Source of the DNA: Volvox africanus
Lineage: Eukaryota > Chlorophyta > Chlorophyceae > Chlamydomonadales > Volvocaceae
Length of the DNA: 64,000 nt
Direction: 5' to 3'
NCBI GenBank assembly: GCA_030268105.1
Contig: BSDZ01000078.1
Span: forward strand, 1,302,001-1,366,000
Shown here: one piece after another, positions 9,499-19,480 of the stretch
Position numbering within the stretch: position 1 is the stretch's first letter
Layout of the letters: every line of letters begins with the position of its first letter
Program-made: the position numbers and the translations under genes
Notes under the pieces: model-generated
Seen by the model: the letters and a program-made list of their open reading frames with translations, nothing else
The model's database searches: none
What the model was told of the DNA's origin: nothing

Positions 9499-10875
9499 GT
9501 GGTCCTTACCCTTATTTTTCTCCGCCCCCAGCATTGGGCAGGAGTCAACCCTATGTTGGTCGGAACCGCAACGGAGGCACATCCCATGTTGTTTACGGAA
9601 ATGGAACTCCCGTCTAGTACATTTGAATGTGGTTAAATATTCCGCTAGGTTCTGCTTGGGCCCCTTCTTCTGCACGTGGCCCCCTTTTGGGGCCAAGTGC
9701 CTCCCCTGCTGTCCGCCGCCCCTCTTAGACTTACCGGCGCCCTTAACCTGCCGCGGCTGATCCTCGTGCCCGGTGATGCCTGGACGAACGGATGCAGCCC
9801 GCGGTTTTTTGGTCGGGGGCGCCGGGGTCTCCTCGTCAGGGTCGTCGCAGGCCATGTCCTGTACCGACAGCATGTTCATTTTGGGACGGGCCAGTTTGTC
9901 AGATTCCCGTCGGGCCAGTAACCTAAGTTCAGCTCCCAGGGAGAACTGAACCAAGTCTGTATATGACTTAAAGGTTTTACCCGACAGGTCAGTTGCACAG
10001 TCCCCACTAAGGTCGGATGAGAGGCCCTGCTGAAACCAAAACACACGCTCACTATCAGACAGGTCCGCAATGGGCGTGACAAGAGCCTCAAAGCGGCTCT
10101 GATAGGCAGAGACAGTTTCTCCAGGGCGCATGCGGTATTTGCCAGCATTTAATTTCAGGCGTGCCTCAGTGTCACGTGACTGGACCTGGGGTGCAAAACG
10201 GACAAGCAGTGCTTCTAGCAGTTCCTCAGATGTATAGGAATCCCTTGCGTTAGTCCATTGATCGTGCCATAATCTTGCCGCGCCTTCAAAGGCAGTGGCC
10301 AAGAAAAGACGGCGCGTAGAGTCCTGTTGACCCCCACGGGCTGTGGCAAAGTAGTTCCTAACATTACGGACAAAGGCCCGTGTTAGAGGCGCAGCAACTC
10401 GTCCTAAATCAGAAAGCTTAACATCCATAGGGATATTCAGCTTAGGCACTGCGATCGCTATTTTTATCACCTCGTCCTCATGTCCAGTATGAGGAGGCCC
10501 AGGTGGCCTGGAAGAGGTGCCCGCAACAGCAGCACAAGTTGTTGCGGCAGCAGCGGGAGCCATCCCAGGAATATCCACGGCACCAGGTGTCAAATGGTTT
10601 GACACTACAGCAGGGCCATGAACATAAAAAGGGGATGGGGCATAAATAGGTGATGTAGGTGCCTCAGGGGATGCTGTGCCGCCTTGCCTGGGAATAGGTG
10701 AAGGCTGGTTCGGAAGGTCGATACCACCTGCCACAGCAGCATTTGGTGGCTGTGTCAACCTAGAGAGCCATTCCCACCTATTCACTTGGCTAGCATTAGC
10801 AGCAATCCGGCCAACAAACTGAAAGGTGTTGGCAGCAAGAGCCGAGACAGCATTCGCTAAGTTCGAGGCTTGCAT
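9496..10875 (-). CDS. E3 Gag-like protein
   Basis: 459 residues from the ATG, intact. The N-terminal third is rich in Ala, Pro and Gly, followed by the capsid-like core (LWHDQW, then AYQSRFEALV). A Lys/Gly-rich linker follows, then a classical zinc knuckle Cys433, Cys436, His441, Cys446 (C-x2-C-x4-H-x4-C). The sequence is open upstream of the ATG as far as an acceptor-like site at 10892/10893, so a spliced N-terminal extension is possible. Confidence 0.9.
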   Translation of the reverse strand: MQASNLANAVSALAANTFQFVGRIAANASQVNRWEWLSRLTQPPNAAVAGGIDLPNQPSPIPRQGGTASPEAPTSPIYAPSPFYVHGPAVVSNHLTPGAVDIPGMAPAAAATTCAAVAGTSSRPPGPPHTGHEDEVIKIAIAVPKLNIPMDVKLSDLGRVAAPLTRAFVRNVRNYFATARGGQQDSTRRLFLATAFEGAARLWHDQWTNARDSYTSEELLEALLVRFAPQVQSRDTEARLKLNAGKYRMRPGETVSAYQSRFEALVTPIADLSDSERVFWFQQGLSSDLSGDCATDLSGKTFKSYTDLVQFSLGAELRLLARRESDKLARPKMNMLSVQDMACDDPDEETPAPPTKKPRAASVRPGITGHEDQPRQVKGAGKSKRGGGQQGRHLAPKGGHVQKKGPKQNLAEYLTTFKCTRREFHFRKQHGMCLRCGSDQHRVDSCPMLGAEKNKGKDH

Positions 10876-11425
10876 ATTGTATGCCTGAAAGCCTAACAGA
10901 TCGAACTGCGAGTGACTGTTCTGGCGAAAGGCAAAGCAAAGGCAAGGACCAGGGCCTACCCAACGCTTGGATGCCTTCGATGAACTTCAAAAATTTTGAA
11001 GTCCGCGCGTGAAGTTGATTTGCGATGGATCGGAGTGACTGGGCAGAGGTGCCGCTCCGAAGGGTCTGAGGTGTTGACACTGCAGAAGCACTCACGGCGG
11101 TTGGAACAAACACAATACCTTTCAAGTAATAGAGATATATATGTATTAGTGAAAGCCGAAGTGAATTCACGAAGTCGACTCCTCGTTGGATTCGATGCAA
11201 AGGTACTATCGAACCCGCAACTACAGGGATTCCTCAGCAAAACTGCAATACAAGTTCTAGATAGAAAGCAGTGTTGCAGGAAGATATTACCTAACAGAGA
11301 AGGCAGAATTGTCTAGGTCGCGAGCCACGTTGACCGCGACTAACTTAGAGATTGACTTTAACAGAAAGCACAGCCAAACTCACAGAGAGCAGGTTCTAAG
11401 TGTCACTAGACTAATTTCGTGAATA

Positions 11426-11533
11426 TTACAGACCGGTGGTAGCCGCAGCGAAAATGGCGGCGCTCAGCTCCTCAGGCAATGTCTCCATGTCCAGAGGGAT
11501 GTCGGCAGGAGGAAGATCGTGGTCGATGTCCAT
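11426..11533 (-). CDS. E3 leader short ORF or spliced first gag exon
   Basis: 35 codons, ending in PLDMETLPEELSAAIFAAA and a TTGL tail, clearly related to the leader ORFs of families A and B. A three-exon model reads through in phase: 11533-11434, donor G|GTCTGT; 11079-10960, donor G|GTAGGC; then acceptor at 10893/10892 into gag. This would add about 79 residues to Gag. The splice sites are inferred by eye. A free micropeptide ending at TAA is the alternative. Confidence 0.55.
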   Translation of the reverse strand: MDIDHDLPPADIPLDMETLPEELSAAIFAAATTGL

Positions 11534-11664
11534 TTATAAAAGGGCAGCTTGAGTGGCTTGAGCGCGTTGCGCGGTTAGAGTGGCTTGAGCAGTTACCACA
11601 GAAAGACTTGAGAAGGCTTGAACGATTTCAGCGGAAGACTTGACGAGACGTCCCAGGGAGGAAC

Positions 11665-11677
11665 GGTCTCGATACCA
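11665..11677 (-). other. E3 primer-binding site
   Basis: TGGTATCGAGACC, 3 nt from the 5' LTR on the minus strand. Same primer tRNA as the other families. Confidence 0.8.
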
Positions 11678-11680
11678 GCT

Positions 11681-12103
11681 TGTTGTATATGGTACCCACG
11701 AAGGGTGGTATCAAAAGATACCGGTTGTTGTGCCAGAGCCCGATTAAGTAGAGCCGCCGACTAGGTCGTACTTGAGAGACCATAAGGCCTCGAACCGGGC
11801 GTGACCTTCAGAAGTCACCACTACAACCGGAGATTCAGTGAACCAGGAACCAGATGTTCCACCATTTACCATTCAGGCGGTAAATGGCCCATTCCATACA
11901 GGTTATGGAGTAACCGACAGGTTCGGATGTTTCAGGAAGTCGGTTAGTATTGGTCGTCGACAGCCGAGACCAAATCCACAAATCGAATGCCAGATGGAAA
12001 CATGAAACAGTTAATATGATAATTAAATATATTATATTATAAAATAATAAACAGATAATTATTATATCTTAATGAATTACCGAAATGCATTAAGGATACA
12101 ACA
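11681..12103 (-). repeat. E3 5' LTR (family C, 423 bp)
   Basis: No difference seen from the copy at 4933-5355. Flanked on the right by the duplicated CCGGA. Confidence 0.95.
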
Positions 12104-12290
12104 CCGGACCATTTGGCGACTCTCATCGCCCAAACTACGGAGATCAGGACTCAGCTGGGCAAGTACTTGCTGAGTTTACTGAATCTTCTCAAGAGTACTG
12201 TCGGTAGGCTCACCGAATCGTTTTGTACTCTTGCCTTTGCGATAGAAGTCGGCTTCTATTACGCAAACCTAGGGTATCGTTTCGTGCTCC

Positions 12291-13526
12291 ATGTCCGCGG
12301 AACATGACGATACGCCGCACACTAGCCTAGCTAGCCAACCCGATTTTGTTGTGGCTGCTAGAGCACCGGATAGAGGTCTTGAGACTGTTGGCGCGCGAGC
12401 CACTCAAGAGCCCCTTTTCCTTCAGACCCCTGCTCACTTAATTGTGCCGCACTCAGCAGTGAACACGAATATGGACAACACTGCTGGACCAAGGGTTCTG
12501 CCATTACCTCAAGCTCGAGGGCATGATGACATCCCTGAGGTGATGAGATTGTCGATTCCCGTTCCTAGGCTCAATATTTCGCTGACCGACAAGACACCAG
12601 GGCATAGCATAGCCGATGCAACTCGTGCGTACGTGCGTGACGCTAAAAAGTATCTCCAGGCTGTTCATGGTGGCGATAATGACGGTATCAGGTGTCTCTT
12701 CGTTGGTAACACCCTCGAGGGCTCAGCGAAGGACTGGTATCGCAATTGGACCAACGCCCGGGGCAACTATACTTTTGACGAGTTGGTCGCCGCTTTGCTC
12801 GCACGATTCGCTACTGAGGTTCAAGCACGCGATGTGGAAGCTCGTAAGGTTTTGGCAGCCGGTAGCTACCACATGCGTCGGGATGAAAATGTACCTGCGT
12901 ACCAGTCACGCTTCGAAGCACTTGTGACTCCCATTGCTGACCTCACTGAATCCGAGCGTGTCTTTTGGTTTAGGCGAGGCCTGACGAAACTTTTGGCTAA
13001 ATGGTGCGCTACTGACTTGGTTGGGGCGCAGATCAAGTCGTATGATGCTTTGGTCGCTTTTGCTAAGGGCACGGAGATACGACTCCTTGCCGGTGAGGAA
13101 GAAGTCAAGTCTGCCCCTCGTGCAAATGCCGTGCAAGTGCAGGATCCGCTTGGGGAAGCCGTAGCTCTTGACCAGGACTTCGGAGCGACCCGCCCCACGC
13201 CTACTGCCGCGACGCGACGCAGCAACCGGCAATGCCAGGCGCGCGGGGGCGCTAGCTCGGGTGTCCGTGGGTCAGGAGGAGCAGGTCTGAGCTCGGACCC
13301 GGCTAAAAACAGGAAGCGTGGTGGTGCGCCGTCGACGGCAGCCGCACAGCGTTCCGACCCCAATGCGAAGCGGACTCGCACGGACGACACGTATATGCCA
13401 AAATGGAATTGCAATCGTTCCGAATTCGAGCGTCGGAAATTGGCCAACGTTTGTCTATGGTGTGCGGAGAGCCATTCCACGAAGGATTGCCCGCTAATGC
13501 CGCCGTTTGTACCTCAGCCGAAATAG
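12291..13526 (+). CDS. E2 Gag-like protein
   Basis: 411 residues, nearly identical to E1 Gag, with an intact frame. It has the same capsid-like core. The zinc knuckle is at Cys388, Cys391, His395 and Cys400, with Trp in place of Arg at 390. Ends in a UAG in frame with pol. Confidence 0.9.
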   Translation: MSAEHDDTPHTSLASQPDFVVAARAPDRGLETVGARATQEPLFLQTPAHLIVPHSAVNTNMDNTAGPRVLPLPQARGHDDIPEVMRLSIPVPRLNISLTDKTPGHSIADATRAYVRDAKKYLQAVHGGDNDGIRCLFVGNTLEGSAKDWYRNWTNARGNYTFDELVAALLARFATEVQARDVEARKVLAAGSYHMRRDENVPAYQSRFEALVTPIADLTESERVFWFRRGLTKLLAKWCATDLVGAQIKSYDALVAFAKGTEIRLLAGEEEVKSAPRANAVQVQDPLGEAVALDQDFGATRPTPTAATRRSNRQCQARGGASSGVRGSGGAGLSSDPAKNRKRGGAPSTAAAQRSDPNAKRTRTDDTYMPKWNCNRSEFERRKLANVCLWCAESHSTKDCPLMPPFVPQPK

Positions 13527-13565
13527 GGGCTTGCCCGGGTTCCTGCGGAGGGGGCACCACCTGGG
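13524..13565 (+). promoter_or_regulatory. Putative UAG readthrough signal of E2
   Basis: UAG at 13524-13526, spacer GGGCTTG, then stem arms CCCGGGT (13534-13540) and ACCTGGG (13559-13565) with an 18-nt loop. Geometry is like the signal used by murine leukaemia viruses, where a pseudoknot starts 8 nt after the UAG. Confidence 0.7.
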
Positions 13566-16500
13566 ATTTCTGAACTAACGCGTGGTCGGTGGTCATCCTT
13601 ACGGCCAGCCGTTAAGGCATTGTTGCCTTGTGTACTTGGACACATCGAGCGAGTCATTGCGCGACGCATCACGCTTGACGGACGCACGGGACTTCTCTGC
13701 TTCGACCCGTTGTGTAATTTGTTTACACCTCGCCGTCCCCTGTCGTCTATCGATCTGTCTAACCACGTGGTTTTGTTCATCCCCTCATCTCTGCGTGAGA
13801 TGTCGGAACAGTTGGCCATATACAGGAGGTGTAGGCGTCAATATCCAGGCACCGCCGCATGTGTTTTACTCCCCGCTTTCTGTCGGCGCAAGGCAGAGGC
13901 ATCGTTAAGGGGTATGCGGCATGTCCACCGGTTCGAGCCGGGCACCGTTTTGTTTAATGGTGTGGATCAGGAGGGTACGCTGGCTCCGTGGCCAAGCATA
14001 TCCTACTCGGTTGACGTTTGGTACGAAGCTCCTGACGGGGGTGCCGTAGGTTACGGACCCGCCCTAAGTGCACTGACGTTGTCTGCTGGGCAGTCGCTCG
14101 TAGATAACCGTGTCCCTGTGGTTCAGATCGGTTTGAATGGCCGTACTCTGAAGGCACTTGTTGACACCGGTGCCAGCGACGACTTCATCTCTGTCGCAGA
14201 GGTGAATGCGCTGGGGTTGTCCCCAGAGTCGTCTGATTGTCCACAGGTTACCCTTGCTGACGGGGGTAAGCATCCCATCGTGGGCAGGATTACCCTTAGC
14301 CTATCGATAGGCCCTTTGCGTGTTGTGACCCGGCCGTACGTGCTGCAGGGCTTAGCAGAGACTGCACCGTACATAATGGGGTCGTCGACATTACGGCAGT
14401 ACCGCGCGCGCATCGACATGGAGACCGCAACCCTGCATATGTGCAAGGGTACTCTGTCGATTAAGGTACCTTTCCTGTCGTTCGAATATGTCACACCAAA
14501 GGAGGGCGAAACTGAGGCGGTGCCTATGGTTAATTTCGCTGTGACCGCAATGGCCGCGCGAATCAAACCAGAGCTAGTCGGGCGTAAGGAGGCCGTCCGT
14601 TTGTTACGGAAGGGTGCCCACGGACTGCTTTTAAGGCCGCGGGTGAGCTGTTGTGTCACCACCGCGCAGATTTCTGCGGATCCTGAGGTTGAGGCCCTAC
14701 TGTCGCAGTATGAGGATGTCTTTAAAGATATCCCTGGCCTACCACCTATGCGTCCTGTAGATCACACAATCCCTCTCGTGCCTGGAGCGCAGCCTACGGC
14801 CCGGCCAATGTACAGGTTGAGTCCATTGGAGCTGGATGAGGTAAAGCGCCAGGTGACGGATTTGCTCGCGAAGGGTATGATACGCCCCAGCACATCCCCG
14901 TATTCTGCACCGATTTTGTTTGTCGGTAAGAAGGATGGGACCTTGCGCATGTGCATTGATTACCGGGGGTTAAATGCGAATACGGTGAAAAATCGCTACC
15001 CTTTGGCCACGCGTTGACGACCTGTTGGATAAGCTGAAGGGCTCGGCTTATTTTTCCTCAATTGACTTACAACAGGGCTACAATCAGATTCGCATCGCTG
15101 CCTCTGATATCCCGAAAACCGCTTTTCGGACGCCCTTCGGTCACTTTGAGTATACGGTCCTATCGTTTGGTTTGACTAATGCCCCTGCGACGTTTCAGGC
15201 GGTTATGGACCGAATGTTTAGGCCGTTTATCGACAGGTTCGTTGTTTGCTACCTGGATGACATCTTGGTATATTCTAAGACGCGCGAGGAGCACATGGAG
15301 CATCTTCGGCTCGTGCTCGACGTTATGAGGCGGGAGCAATTGTTTGCTAAACGCGCCAAATGCTTTTGGGCGCAGCCTCAGGTGGAATATTTGGGCCACA
15401 TTGTGTCGGCCACCGGTGTGAAGATGGACCCGCGGAAGGTCGCCGTGGTTCGTGATTGGCCCGCGCCTCAGAACCTCACGGAGCTGCGTAAGTTCCTTGG
15501 CTTGACCAATCATTTCCGAAAGTTCATTGAAAAATATTCCATCATTGCGGCCCCGCTTACTAACTTAACTCGCAAAGGCGTTTTCGTTTCGCTCGAGTCG
15601 TGGACGTCGCAATGCCAGCGGGCATTCGAAGAGCTCAAACGAATCGTTGCCGAAGATGTCACCCTTGGATTCCCTGATTACTCGTTGCCATTTCGTGTTG
15701 AGGTAGTGTCTGATGCCTCAATATTTGGAAGCGGCGCTGTATTGTTACAGGAAGGGCGACCGATCGCCTTCACGAGTAAGAAGTTTTCTGGTGCGGAGAT
15801 TCGCTACACCACTGGGGAACAGGAGCTTCTGGCCGTGCTGCATGCTTTAAAGGAATGGCGCTGTTACCTCAAGGGACGCCCGTTTACTTTAAAGACTGAC
15901 CATAAGCCCCTAACGTTTTTGCAAAGCGTTCCGACGTTGAACCGCCGTCAGGCTAGGTGGATGGAATACCTAGCTAGGTTCGACTGCACCTGGGAGTATA
16001 TTTCTGGTAAATTGAATATTGCCGATGTTCTCAGTCGACATCCGTCGCTACACACTGCAATTTTGGCAGCGCCCGTCGTGCGGCCGCGTAGCGAGGAGGT
16101 ACCGATCGCGACGGACCTCGTGGAGCGGTTGAAGGTTGCCTACAACGCAGACGCCTGGTTCGCGGACCCGGCTAATGTAGAAAACCTTCGCAAGCAGAAT
16201 GGCCTTTGGCTACGGACGGAGGGTGCAGCTACGCAAATCGTCGTTCCGAACGACGACGCGCTACGCTACGACATCCTTGCGCGGTTCCACGAGGACCCGT
16301 TAGCAGGACACCCTGGTAGCAAGCGATTGATCGACTTGGTGCAACGTTCCTTTTGGTGGCCTCGTTTGGCTAAGGAAGCGGCGAACTTCGTCCAGACATG
16401 CAGTCTGTGCCAGCGCAATAAGGCTTTGTCCGGTAAGGGCCAGGGGTTGTTGCAACCGTTGCCTGTCCCGGATGCGCCTTGGGAAAGTATTTCCATGGAC

Positions 16501-17589
16501 TTCGTAGTCGCGCTGCCCAGAACTGAGGGGGGATACGATGCGGTGTTCGTAATGGTCGATCGTCTGACTAAGATGGTTCACCTAGCATCATGCACATCAT
16601 CCTGCACGGCTGAGCAAACCGCACGTTTGTTTTTCGATAATGTGGTTCGGTTACACGGGGTTCCCAAAAATGTGATCTCGGACCGCGGTGGGCAGTTCAC
16701 GTCTAAGTTTTGGGAAGCGCTCTGCAAACTAGTTGGCATGCGCGTCAACCTGAGCACGGCGTATCACCCGCAGACTGATGGTCAAACCGAACGCACAAAC
16801 CGCACGTTGGGTGATATGTTGCGCAATTATGCTGGTCGCACACCACTCGTATGGGATACGTATTTGACTGCGGCAGAATTCGCACTTAACAATGCTGTTA
16901 ACCGCTCTACAGGCAAAAGTCCGTTCTTTCTTAACTATGGATTTCATCCCGCGCTACCCGTGTGGCGTGAGTTGGAAGTGAACGTGCCTGCTGCTAAACT
17001 TTTTGCCAAGTCTTTTATGTCCCGAATCACAGACGCGAAGTCGTGTTTGGACGCGGCGCAGCAACGAACGACGGAATACTATAACAAATCTAAGCAGGAT
17101 GTGACGTTTTCGGAAGGGCAACTCGTGTTGCTAAGCACCAAGAACTTGCGTTCCTTGGCCGACGGATCCCGAAAACTTTTACCCCGCTGGATTGGTCCGT
17201 ATCCTGTCATGCGCATGGTTGGGAATGTGGCTGTGGAGCTTGCATTGCCCGCTGACATGACCATTCACCCCATGTTTCACGTATCGCTTGTTCGTCCGTA
17301 TCGTGGTACAGAACCCGTCCCTGAGCCTTCTAACGCCCCCGCAGCGATCGAACCAGTTCCCGAGACCTGGGTCGCTGGTAAACAGAAGTTTTACGATGTG
17401 GAGCAGGTGTTAGATTATCGCGCTTGTAGTGTGGGCCGACACCGACGTAAGCGGACAGTACACGAGTACTTGGTCAAGTGGACAGGGTATACCAGCGAGC
17501 ACAACTCATGGGAACCGGCACGCAACTTCTCGCAGGACATGAAGCCCCTGCTCGAAGAAGCCCGCAAACGTGCCACGCAAGCCCAATGA
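13527..17589 (+). pseudogene. E2 pol with one single-base frameshift
   Basis: The frame continues from gag through the UAG. It covers the pre-protease region, protease ([10 protein letters not shown]) and the start of RT up to RYPL. One extra G at 15005 or 15006 then shifts the frame, giving a stop at 15015-15017. From 15025 the original frame resumes: RT with YLDD, RNase H (VVSDAS), integrase zinc finger, D/D/E catalytic motifs (SMDF, SDRGG, QTERTNR), then the chromodomain. All active-site residues remain, so this is a single inactivating lesion or a sequencing error. Confidence 0.92.
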
Positions 17590-17633
17590 CCCTTGCAGTC
17601 GATGCTGTATGAAGCAGCGAGGACGCTGCATAC

Positions 17634-17648
17634 GGGAGGGGGGATAAT
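17634..17648 (+). other. E2 polypurine tract
   Basis: GGGAGGGGGGATAAT immediately before the 3' LTR. Confidence 0.8.
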
Positions 17649-18472
17649 TGTTGTGCTACGGTTAGTTTCCCGCCGATGCGTAGGTCAATGTGATCCTACA
17701 AGGCGAAGTGCTATTGTGATGAACACATTGCATATGAATGAATCTGCATGATATAAATGTATTCGTGTACATTTATATATGCATTTGGCATGTTGTCATT
17801 ACCCATCGCGACATCGCATCATGGCAAATCCGCCTAGCATGCATGAAAGCCCAAAGCATTGAAGTGCGCATTATGCTCGTGCTACGAAACGATAAGTAAT
17901 GTTATCTAATATAATATTACTTCATTACAGCACACGTTGAGAGCGCCGCACTCGTCGTGACACATGCCCTGCAACCGGATATTGTTATCCGGACCCTTGC
18001 ATCATGCGAATGCCGGAAAGGCTTATACGTTGTTATGCGTAGACATCGCCTATACGCAGTAGGATTGTCACATCTAGGATCGGCCTCCTAATGTGAATCG
18101 TACGGCATTGCGATACTGTGAGTATAACAGATGCGAGGACGGCTAAGCAAGACTAGACATTCGATACCGGAGAACACTCGTGTGTTCTATATTACTATTG
18201 CTATACGCTATTCTACTTAGCCCGAGCTAAGCCTGAACTTCGCTAATCACCACCGCGTGATGATTGCTTGCTTCCGGCGCTGACGGCGATTTCGTCCATT
18301 GCATCGTTCCGATCTGTAAGACTGTAAGTTATATCTCTCTTCGTCTTGAAGTCTTCCGCTGTCTCTGTTTGCTCTCGCTTGCCTTGCTGTACTTGCAAGT
18401 GCTCGCGCATCGGTGTCGAAAGTCTCCAGACGTGCAGATACTTATGAGCAAACGCGAACGAGAGGTACAACA
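17649..18472 (+). repeat. E2 3' LTR (family A, 824 bp)
   Basis: About 13 substitutions relative to 3825-4648 and no indels. Followed by the duplicated TCATA. Confidence 0.95.
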
Positions 18473-19477
18473 TCATACACCTTTTGCTTGCCTGCGATCC
18501 AGGTCTTGGAACCGGGGTCCATTACTGCAGGGGCATCGGTGTCGTTTGTAACAGGCGTCGTGCCGTGATAAGGGTGAATTAAAGAAATATGATATGTGGG
18601 ATGGATATTCATGTCAGAAGGTAGGGATAGCTCCACGGCTACATTCCCTACCATGCGAACAACGGGATATGGATCCAACGAGGTAACAATTTACGGGAAC
18701 CGTTGTTGAGCGAACGCAAGTTCTTAGTGCTCAGTAATACCATTTGTCCCACCAAAAATGTTACGTCCCGTTTAGATTTATTATAATAGTCCGTCGTCCG
18801 TTGTTGTGCCGCGTCCAGGCATGCCTTCACGTCCAGGTATCCACGAGCGCCTTCATCAGTTGACCTCCAAGGCCGATTTCGATGATAGGGACGCGATTCC
18901 CTGTCGGAGTCGACTCCTCGGAAAGCAAAAGTGATCCTAAAGCAGGCTCGAACCTGGTAGGATTCAAAAGAGGAGCCTCGAACCAAACTTCAGCAGCATA
19001 AGGTAGTTTAGGCAGTATCGTCGGTTTACCCGTCACATCCACACCGTTAAACAAAGCGGTGCCCGACTCGAATCGGAGGACACATTGCATACCTTCCAAC
19101 AAAGATGCCACTTTACGTTGGCTAAAAGAGGGAATTAATATACAAGCTGCAGTGTCCGGATTTCGACGGCGGTACCTCTTGTACCTGGTGACCTGCTCGC
19201 ACAGCTCACGGGAAGTTGAAGGGATAAACAGAGTAACGTGGCCAGATAAATCGAGGGAAGAAAGAGGACAACGCGGTGCAAATAAATTACACAGCAGGTC
19301 GAAATGGTTGAGTCCCGTGCGCCCGTCGAGCGAAAAACATCGCCCGATAGCCTGTTCAATTTGTCCAAAAACAGAAGGTAAAAGGGCCCTTACAGCCGGA
19401 CGCAACAACGGCCAGCGGCCACGTTCACTCTCTTCAATCCCGGGAGAAGTCCCTTCCTCCACATCCCGGGCAACTTC
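18473..19477 (-). pseudogene. E4 pol remnant with large internal deletion
   Basis: From the gag UAG the frame runs through the pre-protease region to the start of the protease motif (ALVDT), then jumps near 18830 to the integrase tail (ACLDAAQQRTTDYYNK). The rest of protease plus RT, RNase H and the integrase core are lost. A second frame change lies near 18675, before the PYPVVRMVGNVAVEL segment. The chromodomain start is cut at 18473 by E2 and continues at 3824. Confidence 0.88.
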
Positions 19478-19480
19478 CTA
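19439..19480 (-). promoter_or_regulatory. Putative UAG readthrough signal of E4
   Basis: UAG (complement of 19478-19480), spacer GAAGTTG, then a 7-bp stem CCCGGGA (complement of 19464-19470) with TCCCGGG (complement of 19439-19445). Two pairs differ from E1/E2 yet stay complementary. Confidence 0.65.

Larger units (their letters stand above)
4933..12103 (-). mobile_element. Ty3/gypsy element E3, family C, young and apparently intact
   Basis: 7171 bp, flanked by the 5-bp duplication CCGGA (4928-4932 and 12104-12108). The two 423-bp LTRs showed no difference when compared base by base by eye. Minus-strand order: 5' LTR, PBS, leader ORF, gag, UAG, pol (protease, RT, RNase H, integrase, chromodomain), polypurine tract, 3' LTR. 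Removing it restores the leader of E2, as confirmed by the uninterrupted E1 copy. Everything points to a recent insertion that may still be competent. Confidence 0.95.
3825..18472 (+). mobile_element. Ty3/gypsy element E2, family A, inserted in E4
   Basis: Bounded by two 824-bp LTRs with TG..CA ends and flanked by a perfect 5-bp duplication TCATA (3820-3824 and 18473-18477). Order: LTR, PBS, leader ORF, gag, UAG, pol, polypurine tract, LTR. The leader is interrupted by E3. I count about 13 differences between the LTRs (near 98.4 % identity), 12 of them transitions, so the insertion is older than E3. Pol has a single-base frameshift. Confidence 0.95.
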
